NCBI RefSeq assembly: GCF_017052585.1
Contig: NZ_JAFFHZ010000002.1
Span: forward strand, 496,001 to 560,000
DNA length: 64,000 bases
Origin: Paenibacillus apiarius
GTDB lineage: Bacteria; Bacillota; Bacilli; Paenibacillales; Paenibacillaceae
Reading direction: 5' to 3'
Numbering within the stretch: the first letter of the stretch is position 1; every line of letters starts with the position of its first letter. Positions 54,743 to 62,718 of the stretch are shown piece by piece. Below the pieces are notes generated by a model. It made no database searches. It was not told the DNA's origin and saw only the letters and a list, made by a program, of their open reading frames with translations. The translations under genes and the position numbers were made by a program.

Positions 54743-56083
54743 TCAGCTTTTTAACATCGGCATTTCTTCGATTTGCTCTTCTGCGCCGCTCTCCGCATTA
54801 ATGTAAATACGGTAGGCGCCCCCGTTGATTTTGCCGCCGAATTCGTAGCACAGCACTTCTTCACCCGAATCGTTTTTGATAAGCGACAGGCGGTCGAACA
54901 AAATGTTCATGTCCGTATTCAGCATCGCGCGGGCTTCCTGCTTCGTCAGCTTCGGCTTGCCTATTTTACGGTCTTTATGCTCATAGATGTAATCCGTCGC
55001 CTGAAGTCCGGTCACTTCCCCGTTATCAAGCGCAACGCGCACGCTTACCTGTTGGGGGTATACAAACACTCCATCAATAACCGGTACCAACATCAAGCTG
55101 CCTACGTGATTGAATTCGTTGTAGCGCACCATTTCCATGGAAGGGTAATCGTTCTTCTTCAAAAATTTCTTTGCCGCTCGCTCGGCTTCTTCTATCGAAA
55201 TCCGTTTTCCCTTTACCGAACGGGTGTCCATATAAGACATCAACATACCCTGTTTCGTATAATCCATCGAAATGGAACTGCCATCGCCTTTTACGTTCGT
55301 GAACGCCGTATAGGATTCATACTCCGTTCCTTTTCCGTTCACTTTTATTTGGATAGGCTCATTAGGTTTACGCTCCAAAAATTTTTCCGCTTTTGCTTTA
55401 ATCTGTTCAGCCGTAAGCGGCTGTCCTTTCAGCATCTTGACGGAACGCTTCGTATATACGCTGGCGACGGACGGACCCCAATTCAACTCCGGATACTGCC
55501 CAACTTTTTTATCAACGGTCTTAAATCCGTCAACAATCGTATTGTCCATACTATTCTGCTCGGTCGCCATGGCAGTCTCGACGTCCATCCAGCGAAGGTT
55601 GTTCTTTAAAACTTTGTCCTGCACATTTTGCAAATCTTTCGAAATTTGCGAGGCATTTTGCTGCAACGTCTTCAGCGTCTTCACTTCATCGTCAGATAGC
55701 GGCTGCTTCGTTAAGTCACGAACGGCCGTACGATAAGCGAAGTTAGAAATCCGCGATAAAAAGTCTTCCGTCTTATTGAATGGCAGCAGTGTCAGCGGAA
55801 GCTGGTTAATTTCATTCTGGGCTTGGCTTGTTATGCGCCATACGTTGACCAGTCCCTTTCGATGCATGCCTTGCGACTTTGCGTTAACAGCCAACGTTTG
55901 ACCTAACTCGCTATGCAACTTATCGACGTGATACGATAAGTCGTGAAATGCCCGCTGATACTGGTTCTCTGCTTTAATTAAGATGGAGTTCTTTTCTTGA
56001 TGCTCTTGGTATCCCCATACAATCGCTCCAATAAAAAAGAACGTAACAATCGGAAACAGCACCGCGCTTAATCGTTTATACAT
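54743..56083 (-). CDS. ypeB: Germination protein YpeB
   Basis: This 446-residue spore protein has an N-terminal membrane helix (LSAVLFPIVTFFFIGAIVWGY), a helical middle and PepSY-like repeats in the C-terminal half (ISIEEAERAAKKFLKK, LTAEQIKAKAEKFLERKP, KLTKQEARAMLNTDM). YpeB stabilises the cortex-lytic enzyme SleB in the spore inner membrane. A start at 56083 follows AAGGGAG at 11-12 bases. The sleB gene usually next to it is absent here; the upstream space is filled by a tandem repeat. Confidence 0.93.
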   Translation of the reverse strand: MYKRLSAVLFPIVTFFFIGAIVWGYQEHQEKNSILIKAENQYQRAFHDLSYHVDKLHSELGQTLAVNAKSQGMHRKGLVNVWRITSQAQNEINQLPLTLLPFNKTEDFLSRISNFAYRTAVRDLTKQPLSDDEVKTLKTLQQNASQISKDLQNVQDKVLKNNLRWMDVETAMATEQNSMDNTIVDGFKTVDKKVGQYPELNWGPSVASVYTKRSVKMLKGQPLTAEQIKAKAEKFLERKPNEPIQIKVNGKGTEYESYTAFTNVKGDGSSISMDYTKQGMLMSYMDTRSVKGKRISIEEAERAAKKFLKKNDYPSMEMVRYNEFNHVGSLMLVPVIDGVFVYPQQVSVRVALDNGEVTGLQATDYIYEHKDRKIGKPKLTKQEARAMLNTDMNILFDRLSLIKNDSGEEVLCYEFGGKINGGAYRIYINAESGAEEQIEEMPMLKS

Positions 56084-56190
56084 CGTACAAACGTCTCCCT
56101 TCACAGCAACTTGAATAACATACTGACCATAGTTTGCTGGAAAGACGGGAGCTTTATGCATGGTTTCCAAACGTTACGCTCTTTCACTTT
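56084..56190. other. Short spacer between ypeB and the tandem repeat
   Basis: This 107-bp stretch holds the ypeB ribosome site. I do not see a clear promoter. An open frame running into ypeB from here is not supported. Confidence 0.4.
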
Positions 56191-56507
56191 TGATCACGAA
56201 GCATTTTCTGCAAGCATATTCGGCATCGAATCTTGCACTCACCCTCGAAGTACGGTACTCATGTAGTCCCGCTACACTCCGTTCCTTCCTTCTTCGGCTT
56301 CACGCAACCTTCTCGGTGCTGAAAAGTGACCCTTCTGATCACGAAGCATTTTCTGCAAGCATATTCGGCATCGAATCTTGCGCTCACCCTCGAAGTACGG
56401 TACTCATGTAGACCTGCTACATTCCGTTCCTTCCTTCTTCGGCTTCACGCAACCTTCTCGGTGCTGAAAAGTGACCCTTCTGATCACGTAGCATTTTCTG
56501 CATTCAT
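56191..56507. repeat. 145-bp tandem repeat (two full copies and a partial third)
   Basis: TGATCACGAAG starts at 56191 and 56336, and TGATCACGTAG starts at 56481, an exact 145-bp period. The two full units differ at only four positions by my count; the third stops after about 26 bases. The core carries GAATCTTGCACTCACCCTCG, GTACGGTACTCATGTAG, CGGCTTCACGCAACCTTCTCGG and GTGCTGAAAAGTGACCC in the order found at 36.1 kb. The open frames across it arise from the repetition, not from coding constraint. Confidence 0.85.
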
Positions 56508-56510
56508 ATC

Positions 56511-56660
56511 CTAAATCGGCTGTTCATCAATTATAAAGTCTTCACGGTTATCGCATACGCATTGCTTGAAGCCAGTCTCAACCCGGCCCCTTTCCCGTTT
56601 GCCCCGCAGGATAAATTTCTCACCGCATTGCCTGCAGCGAATGGTTACTTTTACTCGCAC
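56511..56660 (-). CDS. Small cysteine-rich protein, possible zinc ribbon
   Basis: This 49-residue product starts with GTG at 56660, six bases after AAGGAGG. It reads VKVTIRCRQCGEKFILRGKR and later FKQCVCDNREDF. The CxxC and CxC pairs, about 26 residues apart, suggest a small zinc-binding fold. The family is unknown to me. The stop lies at the edge of the tandem repeat. Confidence 0.55.
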   Translation of the reverse strand: MRVKVTIRCRQCGEKFILRGKRERGRVETGFKQCVCDNREDFIIDEQPI

Positions 56661-56729
56661 ACAAGTCCTCCTTATGTTGGTGATTGAACATAATAAACAG
56701 AGCATTTGTGTATAGTATTTCCGTATGCG

Positions 56730-57485
56730 CTACATATTAATCTCTTCCTCGCGCTGATTAACGGAATGAAACGGAGAGCGCGCATTGGCGCGCCTCACCT
56801 TGCCCATCCCGTAATACCAAAGAAATATCATGAGCGGAACGACAAACCATATCCAGTAACGAGTCACCATAAGCAATATCAGATCGTATATGCCGTGCCA
56901 GAACACAGGGATGCCAATGGAATACAGCAAGTATCGGCGGGAGCGGCCTCCTTTTGAAAATTTGGCCTTTCCTAAATAGTAACCCATAATGACACCGAAG
57001 AGGGCATGCCCTGACACCGGCAGCAGCGCCCGAATCAACAGATGCGAGAAGGAGGTATGATTGGCCCATGCATACAGCACGTTCTCAATCGTAGCGAAGC
57101 CGAGCGACACCGCAACCGCGTACAGGATCCCGTCATAATGCTCGTCGAACTCGACATGATTGTAAATCATATGGTAGAGGACAAACCATTTGACGAATTC
57201 TTCTACGCCGGATGAGACGACGAACGAAAATACATAAGGATTATTCCCCCACCACTGCACAAGTCCGTACTGAATAATAAGAATCGGAAACACGATTAAA
57301 AATCCGAGCAGAAAAATGCGAATGACCATGTGAATCGGTTCGTAATCGTAGCGATCCTTTAAATAAAAGTAAACTAACAATGCAATTCCCGGTGCAATCG
57401 CGGCCGTTAACAATGGCAGGATTGGCGTCGAACTTTCGCTTGTTTGCACGGCCGATTCTGTGATGTTGGCAACTAATGAAGTCAT
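56730..57485 (-). CDS. prsW: PrsW-family intramembrane protease
   Basis: This 251-residue membrane protein with about eight helices has the glutamate motifs SGVEEFVKWFVLY and GFATIENVLYAW plus a conserved GHALFGVIMGYY histidine. PrsW starts the cleavage of the anti-sigma factor RsiW in B. subtilis and senses envelope stress. An ATG at 57485 is reported; a GTG at 57515 overlapping the gudB stop would add ten residues. Confidence 0.88.
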   Translation of the reverse strand: MTSLVANITESAVQTSESSTPILPLLTAAIAPGIALLVYFYLKDRYDYEPIHMVIRIFLLGFLIVFPILIIQYGLVQWWGNNPYVFSFVVSSGVEEFVKWFVLYHMIYNHVEFDEHYDGILYAVAVSLGFATIENVLYAWANHTSFSHLLIRALLPVSGHALFGVIMGYYLGKAKFSKGGRSRRYLLYSIGIPVFWHGIYDLILLMVTRYWIWFVVPLMIFLWYYGMGKVRRANARSPFHSVNQREEEINM

Positions 57486-57505
57486 GGCCGAAATACAAAT
57501 CACGC

Positions 57506-58756
57506 TTACACCCACCCCCGGTAGCGAGCCGCTTCCGCCATCTTGCGGACACCGACCATATAGGCGGCAAGCCGCATGTCAACTTGCTTCGTCCGATGCA
57601 CATCGTACACTTTAAGGAATCCGCGCGTCATTAGCTTTTGCAGCTTCTGCATCACTTCTTCCTCACTCCAATAATAACCTTGATTATTTTGCACCCACTC
57701 AAAATAAGAAACGATAACGCCTCCGCCACTCGCCAGCACGTCAGGCACGAGCAGAATATCTCTATCGGTTACGATCTTCGTCGCTTCAATCGTAGTCGGT
57801 CCATTTGCCGCCTCGACAATAATCTGCGCTTGAATCTGATGCGCGTTATGCTCGGTGATTTGATTCTCGATCGCGGCCGGAACGAGGATATCGCAAGGCT
57901 GAATAAGCAGGTCTTCGTTTGAAATCGTATTTTTGAACAGATTCGTTACCGTACCGAAGGAATCGCGACGGTCGATCAAATCCGGAATATCCAATCCATT
58001 CGGGTCATACAGCGCGCCGTGCACGTCGGAAATACCGACAACTTTGGCTCCCGCTTCGTGCATGAATTTGGACAGATAGCTGCCTGCATTGCCGAAGCCC
58101 TGCACGATGACACGCGCATCCTTGAGCGGGATCCCCTTGACCTTCAAGGCCTCGTAAATCATCATCACGACGCCTTGCGCAGTCGCCGTCTCGCGGCCTT
58201 GCGAGCCTCCGAGCACAATCGGCTTGCCGGTAATGAAGCCGGGAGAATCAAATTCACGGATACAACTGTACTCATCCACCATCCATGCCATTATTTGCGC
58301 ATTGGTCATAACGTCAGGCGCCGGAATATCCTTCGTTGGTCCGACAATCTGGCTGATTGCGCGCACGTAGCCGCGGCTCAAGCGTTCCAACTCATTGAAT
58401 GACATCCGCCGCGGGTCGCAGATAACGCCGCCTTTCCCGCCTCCATAAGGGAGATCGGCAATTCCGCATTTCAAGCTCATCCAGATGGACAGCGCCTTAA
58501 CCTCTTCTTCCGACACCTCCGGATGAAAACGCACTCCGCCTTTGGTCGGACCGACAGCATCGTTGTGCTGAGCCCGGAATCCGGTAAACATCTTCACTTT
58601 ACCGTCATCCATACGAACCGGAATGCGAACGGTTAACATACGCAGCGGTTCTTTCAACAAATCGACCATGTCTTGTTCATAGCCTAAACGCTGAAGAGCT
58701 TGCTCGATTACGACTTGTGTAGATTGAAGAAGAAAATTGTGATCTTGTGCGGACAT
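57506..58756 (-). CDS. gudB: NAD-specific glutamate dehydrogenase
   Basis: This 416-residue enzyme deaminates glutamate to 2-oxoglutarate. Motifs are GGKGGVICDPR, PAPDVMTNAQIMAWMVDEY, the substrate lysine in MSLKCGIADLPYGGGKGG and the Rossmann GFGNAGSYLSKF. Such enzymes in Bacillus are catabolic (GudB/RocG); I cannot separate the two by sequence. It is followed without a gap by prsW. Confidence 0.94.
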   Translation of the reverse strand: MSAQDHNFLLQSTQVVIEQALQRLGYEQDMVDLLKEPLRMLTVRIPVRMDDGKVKMFTGFRAQHNDAVGPTKGGVRFHPEVSEEEVKALSIWMSLKCGIADLPYGGGKGGVICDPRRMSFNELERLSRGYVRAISQIVGPTKDIPAPDVMTNAQIMAWMVDEYSCIREFDSPGFITGKPIVLGGSQGRETATAQGVVMMIYEALKVKGIPLKDARVIVQGFGNAGSYLSKFMHEAGAKVVGISDVHGALYDPNGLDIPDLIDRRDSFGTVTNLFKNTISNEDLLIQPCDILVPAAIENQITEHNAHQIQAQIIVEAANGPTTIEATKIVTDRDILLVPDVLASGGGVIVSYFEWVQNNQGYYWSEEEVMQKLQKLMTRGFLKVYDVHRTKQVDMRLAAYMVGVRKMAEAARYRGWV

Positions 58757-58869
58757 CTTGATTCACCTCATAGATTTTAGTTAGATTGGCTCATTGATTC
58801 TATGATGTTGGTTATGTAGTGTCCAATGAGAGGATGATGGCATATATTGATTGACAAGTGATGACAAAT

Positions 58870-58917
58870 TAAAAACAGGGAGCTCACATACTGTTGATGC
58901 AATGAGCGCTCCCTGTT
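58870..58917 (-). terminator. Terminator of mecA
   Basis: AACAGGGAGC and GCTCCCTGTT are 10-bp complements around a 24-base loop with extra pairs. The minus strand continues with TTTTAATTTG. Confidence 0.8.
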
Positions 58918-58932
58918 GACGATTGCACGGCG

Positions 58933-59553
58933 CTAGTCACGTCGAGCTTTGAAATGAGCACAAATTACGGATATCGCATCTTCTGCAATGATGCAGGTAC
59001 CGTACTCTTCCAAAACAGCGGTTGTGACCGACGTTGCTTCCCCGTACTCCGCTAAGATGGCAATGAAGCCATGCAAGCGATTCGGGTCCATATTGGCCGG
59101 TTCCACATGATAAATCCACTGTCCATTATATTGGTAGAGCGCGCCGGAGACGGGGAATTGACCGTTCACCGTATGAGCCGCTTCGATGAAATGTTCAAAA
59201 TCACGGAATGCGAACACGATGGTATCGCTTTCCTCCAGTGTAACTTCCATTTCGTATACGTCGTCCAATTCATCTTCATCCATACCGTGAGCATGGTGCG
59301 ATGCGCTGTCCCAGCGGGTTCGCGTGACGATGACGACCATGCCTTGAGCAGGCATTGCGAATACTTCTACGGCAAGCGGTCCCGTCGCATCGAATCCGAG
59401 TTCGGTATACGCTTGATCCATCATTTCTGCGAACAACTCCTGCAGCTTAGACATTTCCTGCCACAGATCCTCGCGTTGGATCCCGCGCTCCGATAAATCG
59501 TCGAACGTAAGAAAAATACGGATTTTATCTTGGCCTAGACGTTCGATTTTCAT
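58933..59553 (-). CDS. mecA: Adaptor protein MecA
   Basis: This 206-residue adaptor delivers substrates to the ClpC-ClpP protease. The N-terminal MKIERLGQDKIRIFLTFDDLSERGI binds substrate, and the C-terminal domain (VFAFRDFEHFIEAAHTV, GALYQYNGQWIYHVE) binds ClpC. The acidic linker contains DEDELDDVYEMEV. B. subtilis has the paralogue ypbH at this location, so it could be the equivalent of that gene. Confidence 0.93.
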   Translation of the reverse strand: MKIERLGQDKIRIFLTFDDLSERGIQREDLWQEMSKLQELFAEMMDQAYTELGFDATGPLAVEVFAMPAQGMVVIVTRTRWDSASHHAHGMDEDELDDVYEMEVTLEESDTIVFAFRDFEHFIEAAHTVNGQFPVSGALYQYNGQWIYHVEPANMDPNRLHGFIAILAEYGEATSVTTAVLEEYGTCIIAEDAISVICAHFKARRD

Positions 59554-59818
59554 GACAGGACCCTCCTTTACAGCTTCGGTTATAACAGATTATGAAGCAA
59601 CATATAATATGTGCTGAAAATGGTTCTATGTAATTCATGTTATCATTATTTCAAATGTTTTGCACTACATAAAATAGACGTACTAGGTTATGTATGGAAA
59701 AGTTAAATATTACAAAAATAAAGCAACCGCATCAGAGCGGTTGCTTCGTCGGGTAAGCCATGTGAAAACCTTATCGATGAGCATTGCAAAAAAGGTCATT
59801 CCTGCTTGAAGCATACGA
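59554..59818. other. Intergenic region between mecA and the next gene
   Basis: This 265-bp stretch contains the terminator at 59711-59746 and an AT-rich block of about 120 bp with no gene. Confidence 0.5.
59711..59746 (-). terminator. Terminator of the 150-residue protein gene
   Basis: AAGCAACCG and CGGTTGCTT are perfect 9-bp complements around CATCAGAG, followed by TTTATTTTTG on the minus strand. Confidence 0.88.
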
Positions 59819-60271
59819 TCAATGAGTCGATTGTTGTTCGGTGCCGCTGACGGATTTCGAACGTTCTGCCGCTTGCGCCTTGGCGATATTTTGCGAAGCC
59901 GGTTCCGCAGCGGACGACTTAGTCGTTGTCAATGTCGCCGGAACCGGAGCCAATCCATTCTCGCTCAGAATGGCATCGACCTTGCGTCTCACTTCCGGGT
60001 CGCGATCAATCAGAGCTTTAACTTGGTCCAGGCTAAAGCCTGTGTCGCTTGGCTGTGCTTTGGAATCCATCATCAGCGAGGTCATGTTGGACATCTTCTT
60101 GGTAAGCGCGGTGTCCATGACTTTGTCCTTCGCTTTCCCCATAACATCCTGAACCATGTCGCCAGCAAGCTGAAGCTTGGACTGCAGATTCGCCAGCGAG
60201 CGGCGATCCGCCATGTACATGCCCGCCAATATTCCGATTGCCGCTCCCGAAATAAATGCATTCACTCTCAC
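59819..60271 (-). CDS. Membrane-anchored protein of unknown function
   Basis: This 150-residue product starts MRVNAFISGAAIGILAGMYM, a short N-terminal membrane helix resembling that of YtxH-like proteins. A lysine- and glutamine-rich amphipathic middle follows, then a low-complexity Ala/Ser/Pro C-terminus. No catalytic motif is visible. It is monocistronic: a terminator follows and 72 bp separate it from the phosphoesterase gene. Confidence 0.65.
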   Translation of the reverse strand: MRVNAFISGAAIGILAGMYMADRRSLANLQSKLQLAGDMVQDVMGKAKDKVMDTALTKKMSNMTSLMMDSKAQPSDTGFSLDQVKALIDRDPEVRRKVDAILSENGLAPVPATLTTTKSSAAEPASQNIAKAQAAERSKSVSGTEQQSTH

Positions 60272-60343
60272 TGCTGTGTCCTCCTTATTTGTTAGGATCA
60301 GTTGTAGTGTGAGCGCCGGATGTGCGAAGCATTCGGATTAATT

Positions 60344-61174
60344 TTAGGAAACAGTGGTTTTGGCGCTGGAGCGGAGTGTTATAAAATGGGCTTCCGGCTT
60401 GCTGTTCAGGCGAAAAGGCAGATGAGACGTGCCGAATCCCCTGCTGATGAACAGCTTCGTCCGCCGGTTGGCATCGTCCCGGTAATCGTACCATCCCGCT
60501 AAATATTTCCGGTAGTACTTGCCCGTCCGCACCGGACCATAACCCGGTACGCATATTTGTCCGCCGTGCGTATGCCCTGACAGCACCAGATCGATGCCTG
60601 AGACGTCTACCCCGCGCAGAGACAGCGGATCGTGAGTAAGGACTATCGTACAATGCGGTTCGCTTCTCGGCTCGCTCATGGCAAGGCGGATATCGGTTCT
60701 TCCCGAGCTGTAATCATCCCAGCCTGCAATCCATATGAATTCGCCGCCCTGCTCAAGCCGCATCGCTTCATTATCCAATAGCTTAACCCCGATATCTCGC
60801 AGATTTTCATCCAATTTGCGGATATCGGTTTTATAGTCATGGTTGCCATGCACCCCGATAACGGGAGCATATCGGCGCAGGCAACCCATATTGTGCAAGC
60901 ATCGTTCCAACGGAACGCCACGCTCGATCATATCCCCGCCGACCAGCACAAGCTCCGCCTTCTCATGCCGTGCCAACTCCGACAAATGCTGCTCCGTAAC
61001 TATCCTGCGGTGGAAATCAGTAATAAAGAACAAGCGGACCCCGTCAAAGGATGACGGCAACCGCTCCAATACCACTACTTCCTCTGTAATTGTCAGTCCC
61101 CGAGCTTCCCACAGCATATACCCGAAAAGAACACCGATAGCGACAACACCAATGACAACAGCAGCAGCAATCAT
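60344..61174 (-). CDS. Metallophosphoesterase, YpbG-like
   Basis: This 276-residue protein has an N-terminal membrane helix and the calcineurin-like metal motifs in order: FITDFHR, LVGGDMIER, GVHGNHDY, LTHDP and LSGHTHGG. The family hydrolyses phosphate esters in the presence of two metals. Position between mecA and serA corresponds to B. subtilis ypbG. The N-terminal helix puts the catalytic domain outside the cytoplasm. Confidence 0.9.
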   Translation of the reverse strand: MIAAAVVIGVVAIGVLFGYMLWEARGLTITEEVVVLERLPSSFDGVRLFFITDFHRRIVTEQHLSELARHEKAELVLVGGDMIERGVPLERCLHNMGCLRRYAPVIGVHGNHDYKTDIRKLDENLRDIGVKLLDNEAMRLEQGGEFIWIAGWDDYSSGRTDIRLAMSEPRSEPHCTIVLTHDPLSLRGVDVSGIDLVLSGHTHGGQICVPGYGPVRTGKYYRKYLAGWYDYRDDANRRTKLFISRGFGTSHLPFRLNSKPEAHFITLRSSAKTTVS

Positions 61175-61180
61175 GGCGGA

Positions 61181-61570
61181 TTATCCCTCCAGCGCCATTT
61201 TGTGGCGTCCCCATAATAGAAGTCCGACTAATAGTCCGATAAACAACAAAAATAGAATATTGTAAAACCAGTTCGTCAACTTCGCATAGTCGGAAGGATA
61301 CAATTCTTTACGGGACGGTAAAGAGCGGTCCTCATCTTCCTCTATAGATGGAGAAACGGCAGCGACAGCTGCCATTTCGTGTGCGGATAAATCCCCTTGA
61401 TGATTTGCTGTCTTTGTCTTCATGTTCGAAAGATGATCGATTTTTGATTCGGATTGGTCCGTCGCATCGTCCTTCAATTGACGCAGCGCATCCAGTGCAG
61501 GGCTATGTACGATTGAGTCTTGTCTGCGAGAGAACCCCCGAAAGGACGGGTCTGGATGATTCTCGCTCAT
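61181..61570 (-). CDS. Single-pass membrane protein of unknown function
   Basis: This 129-residue protein has a polar, mostly disordered N-terminal two thirds, a conserved-looking YPSDYAKLTNWFYNILF and a C-terminal membrane helix (LFLLFIGLLVGLLLWG). GGAGGGA precedes the ATG at 61570. It overlaps the upstream protease gene by four bases and leads into the phosphoesterase gene. I cannot name the family. Confidence 0.65.
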   Translation of the reverse strand: MSENHPDPSFRGFSRRQDSIVHSPALDALRQLKDDATDQSESKIDHLSNMKTKTANHQGDLSAHEMAAVAAVSPSIEEDEDRSLPSRKELYPSDYAKLTNWFYNILFLLFIGLLVGLLLWGRHKMALEG

Positions 61571-62157
61571 GCTTCCCTCCGAAATCGAATAATAAGTCCC
61601 ATAATAAGATCGATTACAAAATGAGCCATAATCGGAGCCCATAATGTTCCTGTCCATTCATAGACGGTTCCCAAAGCGTAACTAATTAAAAATACCATTA
61701 ACGTCGGCAACCAGTGGCGCAAATAGCGAACATGGATAGCTGCAAACATTATGCTGGTCCAGTACGGGCCGAACGCATGCTGCGCAGCTCCTCTAAACAA
61801 CATTTCTTCGCATACTCCTACTATAAAGGAGATGGCGAAAATGTGCCATACCGGACGCTTGCGAAATAATTTCTCATTGACTCCCCCGTCATCGTTAAGC
61901 TCATCTGGCACGAAGCGTGATATCGCAATATCGGCCAGAACGACCAGAACAGCCAACCCGCCGCCCCACCACAGCCATGTCCAGCCTTCCGGCAAGCTTA
62001 GCAGCTTGAACGGATTCCTTCCTTGCAGCCAAATCCACACCATCCCTATCGCAAGGGTAATCGCCTGAGTCAAATATAAGTTAATCAGCAAAATACGGTC
62101 GTCTAAGTCTTGTACATTGACCTGTCGCGACTTGAAGTTTTTCCATTTTTGTTTCAT
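61567..62157 (-). CDS. CPBP-family intramembrane metalloprotease
   Basis: This 196-residue membrane protein has about six helices. The CPBP motifs EEMLFRGAAQHAF and FAAIHVRYLRHW and the later IMAHFVIDLIMG provide the glutamates and histidines of the metal site. The family includes prenyl endopeptidases and bacteriocin-resistance proteins. It corresponds in position to B. subtilis ypbD. The substrate is unknown. Confidence 0.88.
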   Translation of the reverse strand: MKQKWKNFKSRQVNVQDLDDRILLINLYLTQAITLAIGMVWIWLQGRNPFKLLSLPEGWTWLWWGGGLAVLVVLADIAISRFVPDELNDDGGVNEKLFRKRPVWHIFAISFIVGVCEEMLFRGAAQHAFGPYWTSIMFAAIHVRYLRHWLPTLMVFLISYALGTVYEWTGTLWAPIMAHFVIDLIMGLIIRFRREA

Positions 62158-62364
62158 TCCATCCCTGCCTAATCGAATTCTGTTTCATTATCAAACTTCC
62201 GATAGATGAATCATAGCAGAAAATTTAAGAATCATTCAACCTTAGCTGCCGAAAAGAAAAAATCTTTACATAAAACGCATGATTCGATGAGTTTGTTCGT
62301 TATATCGGGTTAATTGAAGCGCTTTCGCTCGTTTTAAAGATTCGATTTTCGTTTTTTCAACCTA

Positions 62365-62393
62365 TTGACACTAATCTGGAAGCATGGTACATT
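62365..62393 (+). promoter_or_regulatory. Sigma-A promoter of serA
   Basis: TTGACA, a 17-bp spacer and TACATT give a strong promoter with transcription starting near 62400. Confidence 0.8.
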
Positions 62394-62399
62394 AAGTAA

Positions 62400-62684
62400 A
62401 ATTTCATGAGTTAATACGGTGAAGGAAACGAACGGGCAAAGAAGTCTACAGAGAGCCGATGGCAGGTGGGAATCGGCGGCGGATTGTCATGTTCCAGCGT
62501 TCCGGAGTTGTTGCGCTGAACTTGAATAGATAGTAGGCGTAAACGGTTCGAACCCGATATCGTTCGTTATCTCTTTATGAGATGAAAAGGCTGTTTGTGC
62601 GAACGAACGGCGAATAAGGGTGGCACCACGGAAGAAGACTCTCGTCCCTTACTACGGTCGTAGTATGCGGATGGGAGTTTTTTT
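62400..62684 (+). ncRNA. T-box riboswitch controlling serA
   Basis: The leader carries the T-box core AATAAGGGTGGCACCACGG at 62613-62631. Earlier, AGAGAGCCGATGG and GTGGGAATCGG form the AG-bulge region of stem I, and GTAGGCGTAAACGG marks the stem II region. Uncharged tRNA pairing with the TGGCACCA segment would favour antitermination. An AGC codon at 62496-62498, in the region where the specifier is expected, would read serine and fits the serA target; its assignment is tentative. A terminator and serA follow. Confidence 0.93.
62641..62684 (+). terminator. Terminator of the serA T-box
   Basis: CTC.TCC pairs with GGA.GGGAG outside an ACTACG/CGTAGT stem, and seven T follow. It competes with the antiterminator that uses the T-box core. 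Confidence 0.85.
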
Positions 62685-62718
62685 ATATGTAAACATAGAA
62701 CTAAAGGAGGAGAAACCA

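Larger units (their letters stand above)
62158..62718. other. Divergent intergenic region with the serA T-box leader
   Basis: The left 200 bp separate the CPBP protease gene (minus) from the serA unit (plus). The rest holds the serA promoter, T-box leader, terminator and ribosome site. Confidence 0.75.

Noticed and set aside
56191..56507. CRISPR array
   Set aside because: Repeat units are contiguous and 145 bp long with no spacers; no cas genes are near.
56160..56514. Open frames of 62-83 codons across the tandem array
   Set aside because: Produced by the repeat period and not supported by ribosome sites.
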